A model generated the notes under the pieces. It was given only the letters and a program-made list of their open reading frames with translations. It made no database searches and was not told the DNA's origin. From the NCBI RefSeq assembly GCF_004217045.1, contig NZ_SGXM01000001.1, positions 310,001 through 374,000 on the forward strand: 64,000 bases of DNA, written 5' to 3'. Below are positions 11,133-19,648 of this stretch, piece by piece; the first letter of the stretch is position 1, and each line of letters starts with the position of its first letter. The position numbers were made by a program, and so were the translations under genes. This DNA comes from Cupriavidus agavae (GTDB taxonomy: Bacteria; Pseudomonadota; Gammaproteobacteria; Burkholderiales; Burkholderiaceae).

Positions 11133-11256
11133 ACTGCGCGGGGGGCGTGCGCCGGTTGTGGGCCAGTTGTGGGCCGGAAGGGGACGGATCTGGCCGGAAT
11201 TCCGTCCAGAAGCGGCAGGAAGGCCCCGTAAACGGGGGATCGCGCGGCGCTCGGCC

Positions 11257-11285
11257 AAAAAAAAGCGCCGGTTAGTCACCGGCGC
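11257..11285 (-). terminator. Rho-independent terminator of the OmpA-type lipoprotein gene
   Basis: On the minus strand a perfect 8-bp stem (GCGCCGGT with ACCGGCGC, 5-nt loop) is followed by eight T residues, a textbook intrinsic terminator about 106 nt past the stop codon. Confidence 0.9.
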
Positions 11286-11391
11286 AGCTTTCCACAACGG
11301 AAAAGGAGGAGAAATCAGGTACCGCCCGGGAGGTCAGCCACCCATCGCGAGCCAGCAACGGTGGCAAGCGGTACCTGAACTCTATGACTGC

Positions 11392-12027
11392 TTACCCCGA
11401 AATTGGTTTCAAGAAAATTTCGACTCGACGATTTTGTGCACGTCCCTGCTCGGTGGCGTTGTCCGCCACGGGCTGGCTCTGGCCCCGGCCTTCGGCCGTC
11501 AGGCGGTTGCGCGCCACGCCGCGGTCGCCCAGATAGGCGGCCACGCTCTGGGCGCGGCGCTGCGACAGCTGCATGTTGTAGCTCGGGTTGCCGGTGCTGT
11601 CGGTGTGGCCCACGACATTGGCCACCACGTCCTGGTGCTGGCCCAGCGTCTGGGAGACCTGGTCGAGCACGCTGCGGAACGACGGCTTGATGGTCGAGCT
11701 GTCGGTATCGAACGTCACCTGGCTCGGGATATTGACCTTGAGCGAGCCGTCCGGCTGCTCGGTGATCGTCGTGCCCGTGCCGGCCGTGTCCTTGTTCAGC
11801 TTGCCGCGGATGGCATTCCAGTTGTAGCCGGTGGCGCCCCCGACGGTGCCGCCCACGGCCGCGCCGATCAGCGTGCCGGTGGTGTTGCCGCCGATCAGGT
11901 TGCCGAGCCCGGCGCCCACGGCCGCGCCCACGCCGGTGCCGACAGCGGTGTTGGTGCCCTGTTCGGTGGCGCAGCCGGCCAGTGCCGCGGCGGCGATGAT
12001 CGAGACGGTGACGAGCTTGAAGTTCAT
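11392..12027 (-). CDS. OmpA-family lipoprotein with glycine zipper
   Basis: Outer-membrane lipoprotein that probably tethers the envelope to peptidoglycan. The 211-residue precursor has a lipid-attachment signal (IIAAAALAGC, Cys about residue 19). A glycine-zipper hydrophobic region follows (about 25-70, repeated GxxxG as in GVGAAVGAGLGNLIGG), then a C-terminal OmpA domain with the peptidoglycan-binding signature YNMQLSQRRAQSVAAYL and GHTDSTG. The ATG at 12027 is preceded by AGAAGGAG. The frame is open further upstream but without signal or ribosome site, so I reject the longer form. Similar to the YiaD/Pal-like group. Confidence 0.92.
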   Translation of the reverse strand: MNFKLVTVSIIAAAALAGCATEQGTNTAVGTGVGAAVGAGLGNLIGGNTTGTLIGAAVGGTVGGATGYNWNAIRGKLNKDTAGTGTTITEQPDGSLKVNIPSQVTFDTDSSTIKPSFRSVLDQVSQTLGQHQDVVANVVGHTDSTGNPSYNMQLSQRRAQSVAAYLGDRGVARNRLTAEGRGQSQPVADNATEQGRAQNRRVEIFLKPISG

Positions 12028-12400
12028 GCGTTCTCCTTCTGGAAATTCCCGTAAAAGTTCTGCCAACGGCATCTCGCATGGTACCGCCTGGTGCCATGCG
12101 GAGGGCGAGCCGCAACAAGTTTCAACATTGTGTTTGAAAACCCGCATGTCGCGGTATCGGAGGGCGTCCGATAGCGTCGGCGTCCGTGCGGTGCTACGCG
12201 CGGCAGGCCCCGGTTGGCGCCCTACAATAGGGACATGGCGGCAGGCGCACAAGCGCGAGAGTGTGAGAGATGTAAATGTCTGTAATCCCCCACATGCCGC
12301 AGGGGTGGCGCCGCCCTGCTACATTACCCCCACATTCCGAAATCCCACGTTTTCCACGTTTCCCACAATTTCCACAATCCCCACCAGAGCGGAGCCCGAA
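12028..12400. other. 373-nt divergent intergenic region between the OmpA-type lipoprotein gene and mrp
   Basis: Three things are visible: a hairpin at 12075-12100 in the lipoprotein 5' region; a TACAAT -10-like box near 12224; and a low-complexity pyrimidine-rich stretch (about 12325-12390) with repeated TTTCCAC/TTCCCAC units just before the mrp start. Open frames through this region are GC-driven, and I do not consider them genes. Confidence 0.5.
12075..12100 (-). promoter_or_regulatory. Hairpin upstream of the OmpA-type lipoprotein start
   Basis: Inverted repeat CGCATGGTACC / GGTGCCATGCG with a 4-nt loop and one mismatch, 48 nt upstream of the ATG at 12027. It could be a 5'-UTR stem-loop or a protein-binding site; nothing in the sequence decides between them. 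Confidence 0.35.
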
Positions 12401-13489
12401 TTGAGCCTCACCACTGAACAGGTAACCGAAACCCTGCGTACCGTGATCGATCCCAACACGGGCAAGGACCTCGTCTCCACGCGCTCGGCGCGCAACGTGC
12501 GCGTGGACGGCGGCAATGTCTCCGTGGAAGTCGAGCTTGGCTATCCGGGGCGCAGCCAGTTCGACCTGATCCGCCAGAAGGTCGTCGACGCCGTGCGCGC
12601 CTTGCCCGGCGTGACCCATGTCAGCGTGGCGGTCTCGATGAAGATCGTCGCCCACGCGGTGCAGCGCGGCGTAAAGCTGCTGCCCGGCGTGCGCAACGTG
12701 ATCGCCGTGGCGTCGGGCAAGGGCGGGGTGGGCAAGTCCACCACGGCCGTGAACCTGGCGCTGGCGCTGGCCTCCGAGGGCGCGCGCGTGGGCATGCTCG
12801 ACGCCGATATCTACGGGCCGAGCCTGCCGATGATGCTGGGCATCAGCGGCCGCCCGGAGTCGTCGGACGGCCAGACCATGGAGCCGCTGCAGGGCCATGG
12901 CCTGCAGGCCAACTCGATCGGTTTCCTGATCGACCAGGACAACCCGATGGTCTGGCGCGGGCCGATGGTGACCTCGGCGCTGGAACAACTGCTGCGGCAG
13001 ACCAACTGGAACGACCTCGACTACCTGATCGTCGACATGCCGCCGGGCACCGGCGATATCCAGCTGACGCTGTCGCAGAAGGTGCCGGTCACCGGCGCCG
13101 TGATCGTGACCACGCCGCAGGACATCGCGCTGCTGGACGCCCGCAAGGGCCTGAAAATGTTCGAGAAAGTGGGCATCCCGATCCTCGGCATCGTCGAGAA
13201 CATGGCGGTCTACTGCTGCCCGAACTGCGGCCATGCCGAGCATATCTTCGGCGCCGGCGGCGCCGCGAAGATGAGCGCCGACTATGGCGTGGACGTGCTG
13301 GGCAGCCTGCCGCTGAACCTGTCGATCCGCGAGCAGGCCGACGCGGGCCGCCCGACCGTGGTGGCCGAGCCTGACGGCCAGATCGCCGGGATCTACCGCG
13401 AGATGGCCCGCAAGGTGGCGATCAAGGTCGCCGACAAGGCGCGCGACATGACCAACAAGTTTCCGAGCATCGTGGTCCAGAACACCTGA
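12401..13489 (+). CDS. apbC: Iron-sulfur cluster carrier protein, Mrp/ApbC family P-loop ATPase
   Basis: Carries Fe-S clusters to target apoproteins in the cytosol. The 362-residue product begins at a TTG codon (LSLTTEQVTETLRTVIDPN). It has an N-terminal MIP18/DUF59 domain (about 1-85), then the deviant Walker A GKGGVGKSTTAVNLA (about 107-121), DADIYGPS, and the cluster-binding CxxC in YCCPNCGH near residue 270. The TTG start was chosen because homologues begin with this SLTTEQV segment; the frame is open for hundreds of bases upstream but that part is low-complexity. The ribosome site is weak (GCGGAG). It stands alone between a divergent lipoprotein gene and sodC. Confidence 0.93.
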   Translation: MSLTTEQVTETLRTVIDPNTGKDLVSTRSARNVRVDGGNVSVEVELGYPGRSQFDLIRQKVVDAVRALPGVTHVSVAVSMKIVAHAVQRGVKLLPGVRNVIAVASGKGGVGKSTTAVNLALALASEGARVGMLDADIYGPSLPMMLGISGRPESSDGQTMEPLQGHGLQANSIGFLIDQDNPMVWRGPMVTSALEQLLRQTNWNDLDYLIVDMPPGTGDIQLTLSQKVPVTGAVIVTTPQDIALLDARKGLKMFEKVGIPILGIVENMAVYCCPNCGHAEHIFGAGGAAKMSADYGVDVLGSLPLNLSIREQADAGRPTVVAEPDGQIAGIYREMARKVAIKVADKARDMTNKFPSIVVQNT

Positions 13490-13515
13490 ACCCGAGAATT
13501 GGACTTTGTCCGACA

Positions 13516-13543
13516 TTGCCGTGGCGATCACCTGACCTACAAT
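13516..13543 (+). promoter_or_regulatory. Probable sigma-70 promoter of sodC
   Basis: TTGCCG and TACAAT separated by 16 nt, ending 41 nt upstream of the sodC ATG. Confidence 0.55.
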
Positions 13544-13584
13544 CCACACGGCACACCACCAAATACACCAAGGGAGGAAGCGGC

Positions 13585-14160
13585 ATGAAACGGGCACTGT
13601 TTGGACTGGCAATTGGCGCATCGGCCATCGCACTGGCGGGTTGCGCGGGTTCGGACCGCGGCGCGACGGCGGCCATGGCCGCCCCGGCCTCGGCTTCGGC
13701 GGGCGGCGCCACCAAGGCGGCGGCCACGCTGGCGCCCAAGAGCGGCACCAATACCGCCGGGCGCGTCACGTTCGACCAGCAGTCGGGCGGCGTGCTGGTG
13801 GGGGTGCTCGTGACCGGCCTGGCGCCGGGCAGCGTGCACGGCTTCCACGTCCACGAGAAGGGTGACTGCTCGGCGCCGGACGCCATGAGCGCGGGCGGCC
13901 ACTTCAACCCGAACAGCAAGCCCCACGGCCAGATGACCGGCGGCGGGGACCACCATGCCGGCGACATGAACAACCTGACGGCCGATTCCAGCGGCAACGC
14001 CCGCGTGCAGTTCCTGATGCCGGCGGTGACGGTGGCGGCGGGCCCGAACAGCGTGGTGGGCAAGGCGGTGATCGTCCACAAGGACCCGGACGATTACCGC
14101 ACGCAGCCCACCGGCAACGCCGGCGGGCGGATCGCCTGCGGCGTGATCGCGGCAAGCTGA
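13585..14160 (+). CDS. sodC: Copper/zinc superoxide dismutase, lipoprotein form
   Basis: Removes superoxide in the periplasm. The 191-residue precursor starts at an ATG with ribosome site AGGGAGGAAG and has a lipobox ending ALAGC (Cys near 21), so the enzyme is probably membrane-anchored. An Ala/Gly/Ser linker (about 25-50) leads to the catalytic domain. Metal-site motifs are GFHVHEKGDCS (copper His and the disulfide Cys), GGHFNP, HHAGDMNNL (zinc ligands) and GGRIACGVI (second disulfide Cys). Bacterial SodC motifs appear complete, so activity is expected. Confidence 0.95.
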   Translation: MKRALFGLAIGASAIALAGCAGSDRGATAAMAAPASASAGGATKAAATLAPKSGTNTAGRVTFDQQSGGVLVGVLVTGLAPGSVHGFHVHEKGDCSAPDAMSAGGHFNPNSKPHGQMTGGGDHHAGDMNNLTADSSGNARVQFLMPAVTVAAGPNSVVGKAVIVHKDPDDYRTQPTGNAGGRIACGVIAAS

Positions 14161-14289
14161 TGGCCATGCCCCTTTGCCGCAGTGCGGCAGAGGGGCAGCC
14201 CGCGCCGGGATTGGTTGTACAATGCGCCCCAATTCGCATGCGGCGCCCGGTTTGGCCGGCCAGCCGTCCGTCCATCCTGCCACTTCCTT

Positions 14290-14856
14290 ATGAGCATCAA
14301 ATCCGACAAGTGGATCCGCCGCATGGCGGAGCAGCAAGGCATGATCGAACCGTTCGAGCCCGGCCAGGTACGGGAATCGGAGGGTCGCAAGATCGTGTCG
14401 TACGGCACTTCGAGCTACGGCTACGACATCCGCTGCGCCAACGAATTCAAGATCTTCACCAATATCAACAGCACGATCGTCGATCCGAAGAACTTCGACG
14501 AGAAGTCGTTCGTCGATTTCAAGGGCGATGTCTGCATCATCCCGCCGAACTCGTTCGCGCTGGCCCGGACCATGGAATATTTCCGGATTCCGCGCAGCGT
14601 GCTGACGATCTGCCTGGGCAAGAGCACCTACGCGCGCTGCGGCATCATCGTCAACGTGACGCCGTTCGAGCCCGAGTGGGAAGGCTATGTGACGCTGGAG
14701 TTCTCGAACACCACGCCGCTGCCGGCCAAGATCTACGCCGGCGAGGGCTGCGCGCAGGTGCTGTTCTTCGAGTCCGACGAGGTCTGCGAGACGTCGTACA
14801 AGGACCGGGGCGGCAAGTACCAGGGCCAGCACGGCGTCACGCTGCCGAAGACCTGA
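14290..14856 (+). CDS. dcd: dCTP deaminase
   Basis: Deaminates dCTP to dUTP for dTMP synthesis. The 188-residue product starts [19 protein letters not shown] and contains the dUTPase-fold signature [21 protein letters not shown], with the catalytic Glu in VTLEFSNT and the C-terminal lid [15 protein letters not shown]. Length and motifs match the monofunctional Escherichia-type enzyme. The start was chosen by homology; the frame is open upstream. A TACAAT box at 14218-14223 may belong to its promoter, without a clear -35. Confidence 0.97.
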   Translation: MSIKSDKWIRRMAEQQGMIEPFEPGQVRESEGRKIVSYGTSSYGYDIRCANEFKIFTNINSTIVDPKNFDEKSFVDFKGDVCIIPPNSFALARTMEYFRIPRSVLTICLGKSTYARCGIIVNVTPFEPEWEGYVTLEFSNTTPLPAKIYAGEGCAQVLFFESDEVCETSYKDRGGKYQGQHGVTLPKT

Positions 14857-14877
14857 CGGCCTGTCATCTTCCCGAAC

Positions 14878-14883
14878 TAGAAT
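14878..14883 (+). promoter_or_regulatory. Possible -10 box of the decarboxylase gene
   Basis: TAGAAT lies 153 nt upstream of the decarboxylase ATG. A weak -35 (CTGACG at 14853-14858) is 19 nt away. If used, the leader RNA would be about 145 nt and include the hairpin at 14951-14998. Confidence 0.35.
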
Positions 14884-14950
14884 GCCGGCGTCTCATCCGC
14901 GCCGGCGGCGTCTCCGGCCATGAACCGGCAGGACGCCAGACCTGACGAAC

Positions 14951-14998
14951 GAGCCACATGCCGCCGCCGCGGGGAACCTTCCGGCGGCCATGTGGCTC
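14951..14998 (+). promoter_or_regulatory. Strong stem-loop between dcd and the decarboxylase gene
   Basis: GAGCCACATG plus CCGCCG pair with CGGCGG plus CATGTGGCTC (16 bp, one bulged C at 14988, 15-nt loop). It ends 38 nt before the decarboxylase start. It may be a dcd terminator with a weak T-tract or a 5'-UTR control element. Confidence 0.5.
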
Positions 14999-15036
14999 AA
15001 GTCTTTCCAAGCACGCTCATCACCCAAGGATTTCCG

Positions 15037-17301
15037 ATGAAATTCCGCTTCCCCGTCATCATCATCGATGAAGACTTCCGTTCCGAGAACATTTCGGGCT
15101 CGGGCATTCGCGCACTGGCTGAAGCCATCGAGCGCGAAGGCATGGAGGTGATGGGCCTGACCAGTTATGGCGACCTGACGTCGTTCGCCCAGCAGGCCAG
15201 CCGCGCCTCCACGTTCATCGTGTCGATCGACGACGACGAGTTCGTGCGCGCCGATGACCAGCCCGAAGCCGCCGCCATCGAGAAGCTGCGCGCGTTCGTG
15301 AGCGAGGTGCGCCGCCGCAATACCGACCTGCCGATCTTCCTGTATGGCGAAACGCGCACTTCTCGTCACATTCCGAACGATATCCTGCGCGAGCTGCACG
15401 GCTTCATCCACATGTTCGAGGACACCCCCGAATTCGTGGCGCGCCATATCATCCGCGAAGCCAAGGTCTATCTGGACACGCTGGCGCCGCCGTTCTTCAA
15501 GGCGCTGATCGACTACGCGCAGGACAGCTCCTACTCGTGGCACTGCCCGGGGCACTCGGGCGGCGTGGCGTTCCTGAAGAGCCCGGTGGGGCAGGTGTTC
15601 CACCAGTTCTTCGGCGAGAACATGCTGCGCGCCGACGTCTGCAACGCCGTGGAGGAACTGGGCCAGCTGCTGGACCATACCGGTCCGGTGGCGGCATCCG
15701 AGCGCAACGCGGCACGGATCTTCAATTCGGACCATATGTTCTTCGTGACCAACGGCACGTCGACGTCGAACAAGATGGTCTGGCACGCCAACGTGGCGCC
15801 GGGCGATATCGTGGTGGTGGACCGCAACTGCCACAAGTCGATCCTGCACGCGATCATGATGACCGGCGCGATCCCGGTGTTCCTGATGCCGACGCGCAAC
15901 CACTACGGCATCATCGGCCCGATCCCGAAGAGCGAGTTCGACCCCGAGACGATCCGCCGCAAGATCGACGCCCACCCGTTCGCCAGCAAGGCCAGGAACC
16001 AGAAGCCGCGCATCCTGACGATCACGCAGGGTACGTACGACGGCGTGCTGTACAACGCCGAGCAGATCAAGGAAATGCTGGCCTCCGAGATCGACACGCT
16101 GCACTTTGACGAGGCGTGGCTGCCGCACGCCGCGTTCCACGAGTTCTACCGCGAGATGCACGCGATCGGCCGCGACCGCCCGCGCAGCAAGGACGCGCTG
16201 GTGTTTGCCACCCAATCCACGCACAAGCTGCTGGCCGGCCTGTCGCAGGCGTCGCAGATCCTCGTGCAGGATTCGGAAACGCGCAAGCTGGACCGCTACC
16301 GGTTCAACGAGGCGTACCTGATGCACACCTCGACCAGCCCGCAATACTCGATCATCGCTTCGTGCGACGTGGCGGCGGCCATGATGGAAGCCCCCGGCGG
16401 CACCGCGCTGGTGGAGGAGAGCATCCAGGAAGCGCTGGACTTCCGCCGCGCCGTGCGCAAGGTGGAAGCCGACTACGACGTGGCCAACAACGGCGACTGG
16501 TGGTTCAAGGTCTGGGGCCCGGACACGCTCAACGAGGACGGCATGCCCGACCGCGAAGAGTGGATGCTCAAGGCCAACGAGCGCTGGCACGGCTTCGGCG
16601 ACCTGGCCGACGGCTTCAACCTGCTGGACCCGATCAAGGCCACGATCATCACCCCGGGCCTGGACGTGGACGGTGAATTCAGCGAGCGCGGCATTCCGGC
16701 CGCCATCGTCACCAAGTACCTGGCCGAGCACGGCATCATCATCGAGAAGACGGGCCTGTACTCGTTCTTCATCATGTTCACGATCGGCATCACCAAGGGC
16801 CGCTGGAACTCGCTGGTAACCGAGCTGCAGCAGTTCAAGGACGACTACGACCAGAACCAGCCGCTGTGGCGCGTACTGCCCGAGTTCGTCGGCAAGTACC
16901 CGCAGTACGAGCGGATGGGCCTGCGTGACCTGTGCGACGCGATCCACAGCGTCTACAAGGCCAACGACGTGGCCCGCGTGACCACCGAGATGTACCTGTC
17001 GGACATGGAACCGGCAATGAAGCCGTCTGACGCCTGGGCGATGATGGCCCACCGCGAGATCGAGCGCGTGCCCGTGGACGAACTGGAAGGCCGCGTGACG
17101 GCCATCCTGCTGACGCCGTACCCGCCGGGCATCCCGCTGCTGATTCCGGGCGAGCGTTTCAACCGGATCATCGTCCAGTACCTGCGCTTCGCCCGCGAGT
17201 TCAACAAGCTGTTCCCGGGGTTCGAAACCGACATCCACGGGCTGGTGGAGGACGAGGTGGACGGCCAGAAGGCGTACTTCGTGGACTGCGTGAAGCAGTA
17301 A
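15037..17301 (+). CDS. Acid-inducible-type arginine/lysine/ornithine decarboxylase (AdiA-like)
   Basis: PLP-dependent fold-type I decarboxylase, 754 residues, collinear with Escherichia AdiA. It has an N-terminal wing domain (about 1-130, receiver-like), a large PLP domain with SWHCPGHSGG (about 168), DRNCHKSILH (about 265) and LHFDEAW (about 357), and the Schiff-base lysine in STHKLLAGLSQASQI near 396. The C-terminal domain contains PYPPGIPLLIPGE. Overall it resembles AdiA most, but arginine versus lysine specificity cannot be fixed by eye, so no symbol is given. No amino-acid/polyamine antiporter lies beside it, unlike adiA-adiC or cadBA. The start has AAGGA upstream. Confidence 0.9.
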   Translation: MKFRFPVIIIDEDFRSENISGSGIRALAEAIEREGMEVMGLTSYGDLTSFAQQASRASTFIVSIDDDEFVRADDQPEAAAIEKLRAFVSEVRRRNTDLPIFLYGETRTSRHIPNDILRELHGFIHMFEDTPEFVARHIIREAKVYLDTLAPPFFKALIDYAQDSSYSWHCPGHSGGVAFLKSPVGQVFHQFFGENMLRADVCNAVEELGQLLDHTGPVAASERNAARIFNSDHMFFVTNGTSTSNKMVWHANVAPGDIVVVDRNCHKSILHAIMMTGAIPVFLMPTRNHYGIIGPIPKSEFDPETIRRKIDAHPFASKARNQKPRILTITQGTYDGVLYNAEQIKEMLASEIDTLHFDEAWLPHAAFHEFYREMHAIGRDRPRSKDALVFATQSTHKLLAGLSQASQILVQDSETRKLDRYRFNEAYLMHTSTSPQYSIIASCDVAAAMMEAPGGTALVEESIQEALDFRRAVRKVEADYDVANNGDWWFKVWGPDTLNEDGMPDREEWMLKANERWHGFGDLADGFNLLDPIKATIITPGLDVDGEFSERGIPAAIVTKYLAEHGIIIEKTGLYSFFIMFTIGITKGRWNSLVTELQQFKDDYDQNQPLWRVLPEFVGKYPQYERMGLRDLCDAIHSVYKANDVARVTTEMYLSDMEPAMKPSDAWAMMAHREIERVPVDELEGRVTAILLTPYPPGIPLLIPGERFNRIIVQYLRFAREFNKLFPGFETDIHGLVEDEVDGQKAYFVDCVKQ

Positions 17302-17323
17302 CGACGTAGTAGTTTCGCCAAAG

Positions 17324-17359
17324 AAAAACCCCCGCGACCGAAAGGCGCGGGGGTTTTTT
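17324..17359. terminator. Bidirectional Rho-independent terminator
   Basis: Stem CCCCCGCG / CGCGGGGG with a 9-nt loop, preceded by five A and followed by six T residues. It serves the decarboxylase gene on the plus strand and probably the dctM gene converging from the right. Confidence 0.9.
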
Positions 17360-17375
17360 CATTCCAATTCCACCA

Positions 17376-19106
17376 CTACTTGCTCTTCTCGAACTGGAAC
17401 TGCGGCGCCGCCGGCTCGCTGGATTCGCTGCCGCTGCCCGGCAACTCCAGCGTGCCCGGCGAGGATGCTGGCCCCCCGGGCTTGCTATCGGTATCCCCGC
17501 CCAGCGGGATACTGATTTCGGCGGAATTACTATGTTTCAGCGATCCCTTGTCGAGCAGCCCGGTGACCATGCCCGGCCAGAACATCACCAGCAGCACCAT
17601 GACCATCTGCAGGCCCACCCAGGGCAGGGCGCCCCAGTAGATGTCCGAGCTTTTCACTTCCTTCGGGGCGATGCCGCGCAGGTAGAACAGCGCAAAGCCG
17701 AATGGCGGGTGCATGAACGAGGTCTGCATGTTCACGCACAGCATGACGCCAAACCAGACCAGCGCGGCCGTGGCCGCCGCCTCGGGGTTGCCGCCCATCG
17801 AATCGAGCACGACCGGCGTCAGCACCTTGACCGCCACCGGGGCCAGCATCGGCACCACGATGAATGCGATCTCGAAGAAGTCGAGGAAGAACGCCAGGAA
17901 GAAGATGAACAGGTTGACCACGATCAGGAAACCGATCCAGCCGCCCGGCAGCGAGGTGAACAGGTGCTCCACCCATGCCCCGCCGTCCACGCCCTGGAAC
18001 ACCACCGAGAAGCAGGTGGAGCCGATCAGGATGAACACCACCATGGCGGTGATGCGCGCCGTGGACTGGTAGGCGTCGACGATCAGCAGCCGCAGGTCGG
18101 TCAGCTGGCCGGCGCGGATCAGCAGCCACAGCACCACGAGGTAGGCCACGGCCAGCGGAATCCGGAACGCGTGCGAGCCGAACGCGAACACGCCCACCGC
18201 CGCCGCCACCGCCGTGGCGGCGATGCCCACGCGGTAGATGTTGCGGTCGATCGTGTTGAAGCCCTTGTCGCGGATCACGGCCAGCACCAGCGCGCCAACG
18301 GCGCCCATCGCGCCCGATTCGGTCGGGGTGGCGATGCCCAGCATGATCGTGCCCAGCACCAGGAAGATCAGCACCGCGCACGGAATGATGCCGCGCAGGC
18401 ACTTGGCCCACAGCGCCCAGCCGCGCAACGTGCGCGCCTCGGGGGGCACCGGCGGCAGCCAGTCCGGTTTGATGCGGGTCAAGACGAAGGTGTAGAGCGC
18501 AAACAGGGCGATCTGGACGATCGACGGGCCCCAGGCGCCCAGGTACATGCTGCCCACGTCGGCGCTGCCCATCGGCGTCTTGAGCTGGTCGGCCAGCACC
18601 ACGAGCACCAGTGACGGCGGCACCAGCTGCGTGATCGTGCCCGACGCCGCCAGCACGCCAGTGGCGTACTTCATGTTGTAGCGGTAGCGCATCATCACGG
18701 GCAGCGAGATCATTGCCATGGCAATCACCTGCGCGGCCACCGTGCCGGTGATCGCGCCCAGGATGAAGCCGACGATGATCACCGAATAGCCAAGCCCGCC
18801 GCGCACCGGGCCGAACAGCTGGCCCATGGAGTCGAGCATGTCCTCGGCCAGCCCGCATTTCTCCAGGATGGCGCCCATGAAGGTGAAGAACGGGATCGCC
18901 AGCAGCAGCTCGTTGCCCAGCACGCTGCCAAACACGCGGCTCGGCACGGCCTGCAGGAACTGCATCGGGAAATAGCCCCATTCGATGGCCAGGAAGCCGA
19001 AGGCCAGGCCCACCGCGGAGAGCGAGAATGCGACCGGGAACCCGATCAGCATGAATACCACCAGGCCGCCGAACATCAGCGGCGGCATATATTCCAACGG
19101 AATCAT
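17376..19106 (-). CDS. TRAP transporter large permease (DctM-like)
   Basis: Membrane-embedded transport subunit of a tripartite ATP-independent periplasmic transporter, using an ion gradient to import an organic acid or similar solute. The 576-residue product starts MIPLEYMPPLMFGGLVVFML and has about 14 hydrophobic segments, with DctM hallmarks ELLLAIPFFTFMGAILE and GIATPTESGAMGAVGA. It is longer than the usual 430 residues for two reasons: an extra pair of membrane segments near residues 285-340, and a hydrophilic Ser/Gly/Pro-rich tail of about 55 residues. Its ATG overlaps the dctQ stop by 1 nt. No substrate-binding protein gene is adjacent, so the substrate is unknown. Confidence 0.9.
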   Translation of the reverse strand: MIPLEYMPPLMFGGLVVFMLIGFPVAFSLSAVGLAFGFLAIEWGYFPMQFLQAVPSRVFGSVLGNELLLAIPFFTFMGAILEKCGLAEDMLDSMGQLFGPVRGGLGYSVIIVGFILGAITGTVAAQVIAMAMISLPVMMRYRYNMKYATGVLAASGTITQLVPPSLVLVVLADQLKTPMGSADVGSMYLGAWGPSIVQIALFALYTFVLTRIKPDWLPPVPPEARTLRGWALWAKCLRGIIPCAVLIFLVLGTIMLGIATPTESGAMGAVGALVLAVIRDKGFNTIDRNIYRVGIAATAVAAAVGVFAFGSHAFRIPLAVAYLVVLWLLIRAGQLTDLRLLIVDAYQSTARITAMVVFILIGSTCFSVVFQGVDGGAWVEHLFTSLPGGWIGFLIVVNLFIFFLAFFLDFFEIAFIVVPMLAPVAVKVLTPVVLDSMGGNPEAAATAALVWFGVMLCVNMQTSFMHPPFGFALFYLRGIAPKEVKSSDIYWGALPWVGLQMVMVLLVMFWPGMVTGLLDKGSLKHSNSAEISIPLGGDTDSKPGGPASSPGTLELPGSGSESSEPAAPQFQFEKSK

Positions 19107-19648
19107 TATTGCACCGGCCTTTCGTATTTCGATTCGATGCGCACCAGGCCCTGCAGGGCGGCGAAGCGCTTGATCAGTTCGGAAATCCCCTGCAGCGTCA
19201 GCAGGGCAAAGCCGAGCGGCACCACGAGCTTGATCGGATACCGGGGCAGGCCGCCCGAGTTGCCCGACTGTTCGAGAATGCGCCACGAAGGCAGGAACAG
19301 CGATTCCCACGACAGCCACGTGAACAGGATCGTGGACGGCAGCAGGAATACGAGGATGCCGAAGATGTCGATCCAGTGCTGGGCGCGCTCGGACACGTTG
19401 CCGTAGATCAGGTCCACGCGCACGTGTTCGTTGCGCTGGAACGTGTACGACGCGCCAAACATCACGGCCACGGCGAACATGTACCACTGGAGTTCGAGCG
19501 GCCAGTTGTCGCTCAGGTTGAAGCCGTACCGCAGCAGGGCGTTACCTGCACTGACCAGGCACGACAGCAGGATCATGATGTTTGCAAGCCTGCCCGTGTG
19601 CTGGTTCAACCTGTCGATCTGTCGTGACAGACCAAGCAAGTAATTCAT
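19106..19648 (-). CDS. TRAP transporter small permease (DctQ-like)
   Basis: Small membrane subunit partnering the downstream DctM-like protein. The 180-residue product has four predicted membrane helices, with the DctQ-type segment NWPLELQWYMFAVAVMFGAS and HVRVDLIY in the middle. GGGGGAG precedes the ATG at a suitable distance. It is longer at the N terminus than short DctQs and belongs with the large-permease subtype. The stop TAA shares a base with the dctM start, indicating coupled translation. Confidence 0.88.
   Translation of the reverse strand: MNYLLGLSRQIDRLNQHTGRLANIMILLSCLVSAGNALLRYGFNLSDNWPLELQWYMFAVAVMFGASYTFQRNEHVRVDLIYGNVSERAQHWIDIFGILVFLLPSTILFTWLSWESLFLPSWRILEQSGNSGGLPRYPIKLVVPLGFALLTLQGISELIKRFAALQGLVRIESKYERPVQ

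Larger units (their letters stand above)
11084..11391. other. 308-nt intergenic region between metG and an OmpA-type lipoprotein gene
   Basis: Contains the metG upstream region with its extended -10 box, an 11-nt-spaced direct repeat of GTTGTGGGCC at 11155-11164 and 11166-11175, and the terminator of the lipoprotein gene at 11257-11285. About 100 nt separate that terminator from the lipoprotein stop codon. I see no coding sequence that would be convincing. Confidence 0.6.

Noticed and set aside
12325-12390. CRISPR-like short repeats
   Set aside because: Units are only 7 nt, imperfect and adjacent, without spacers of constant size.
11831-12400. N-terminal extension of apbC
   Set aside because: The open frame continues upstream but runs over the divergent lipoprotein gene and a low-complexity stretch; homologues start at the TTG at 12401.
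14893-17238. Long open frame opposite the decarboxylase (781 codons, minus strand)
   Set aside because: Same low-information composition; the plus strand has full PLP-enzyme motifs.
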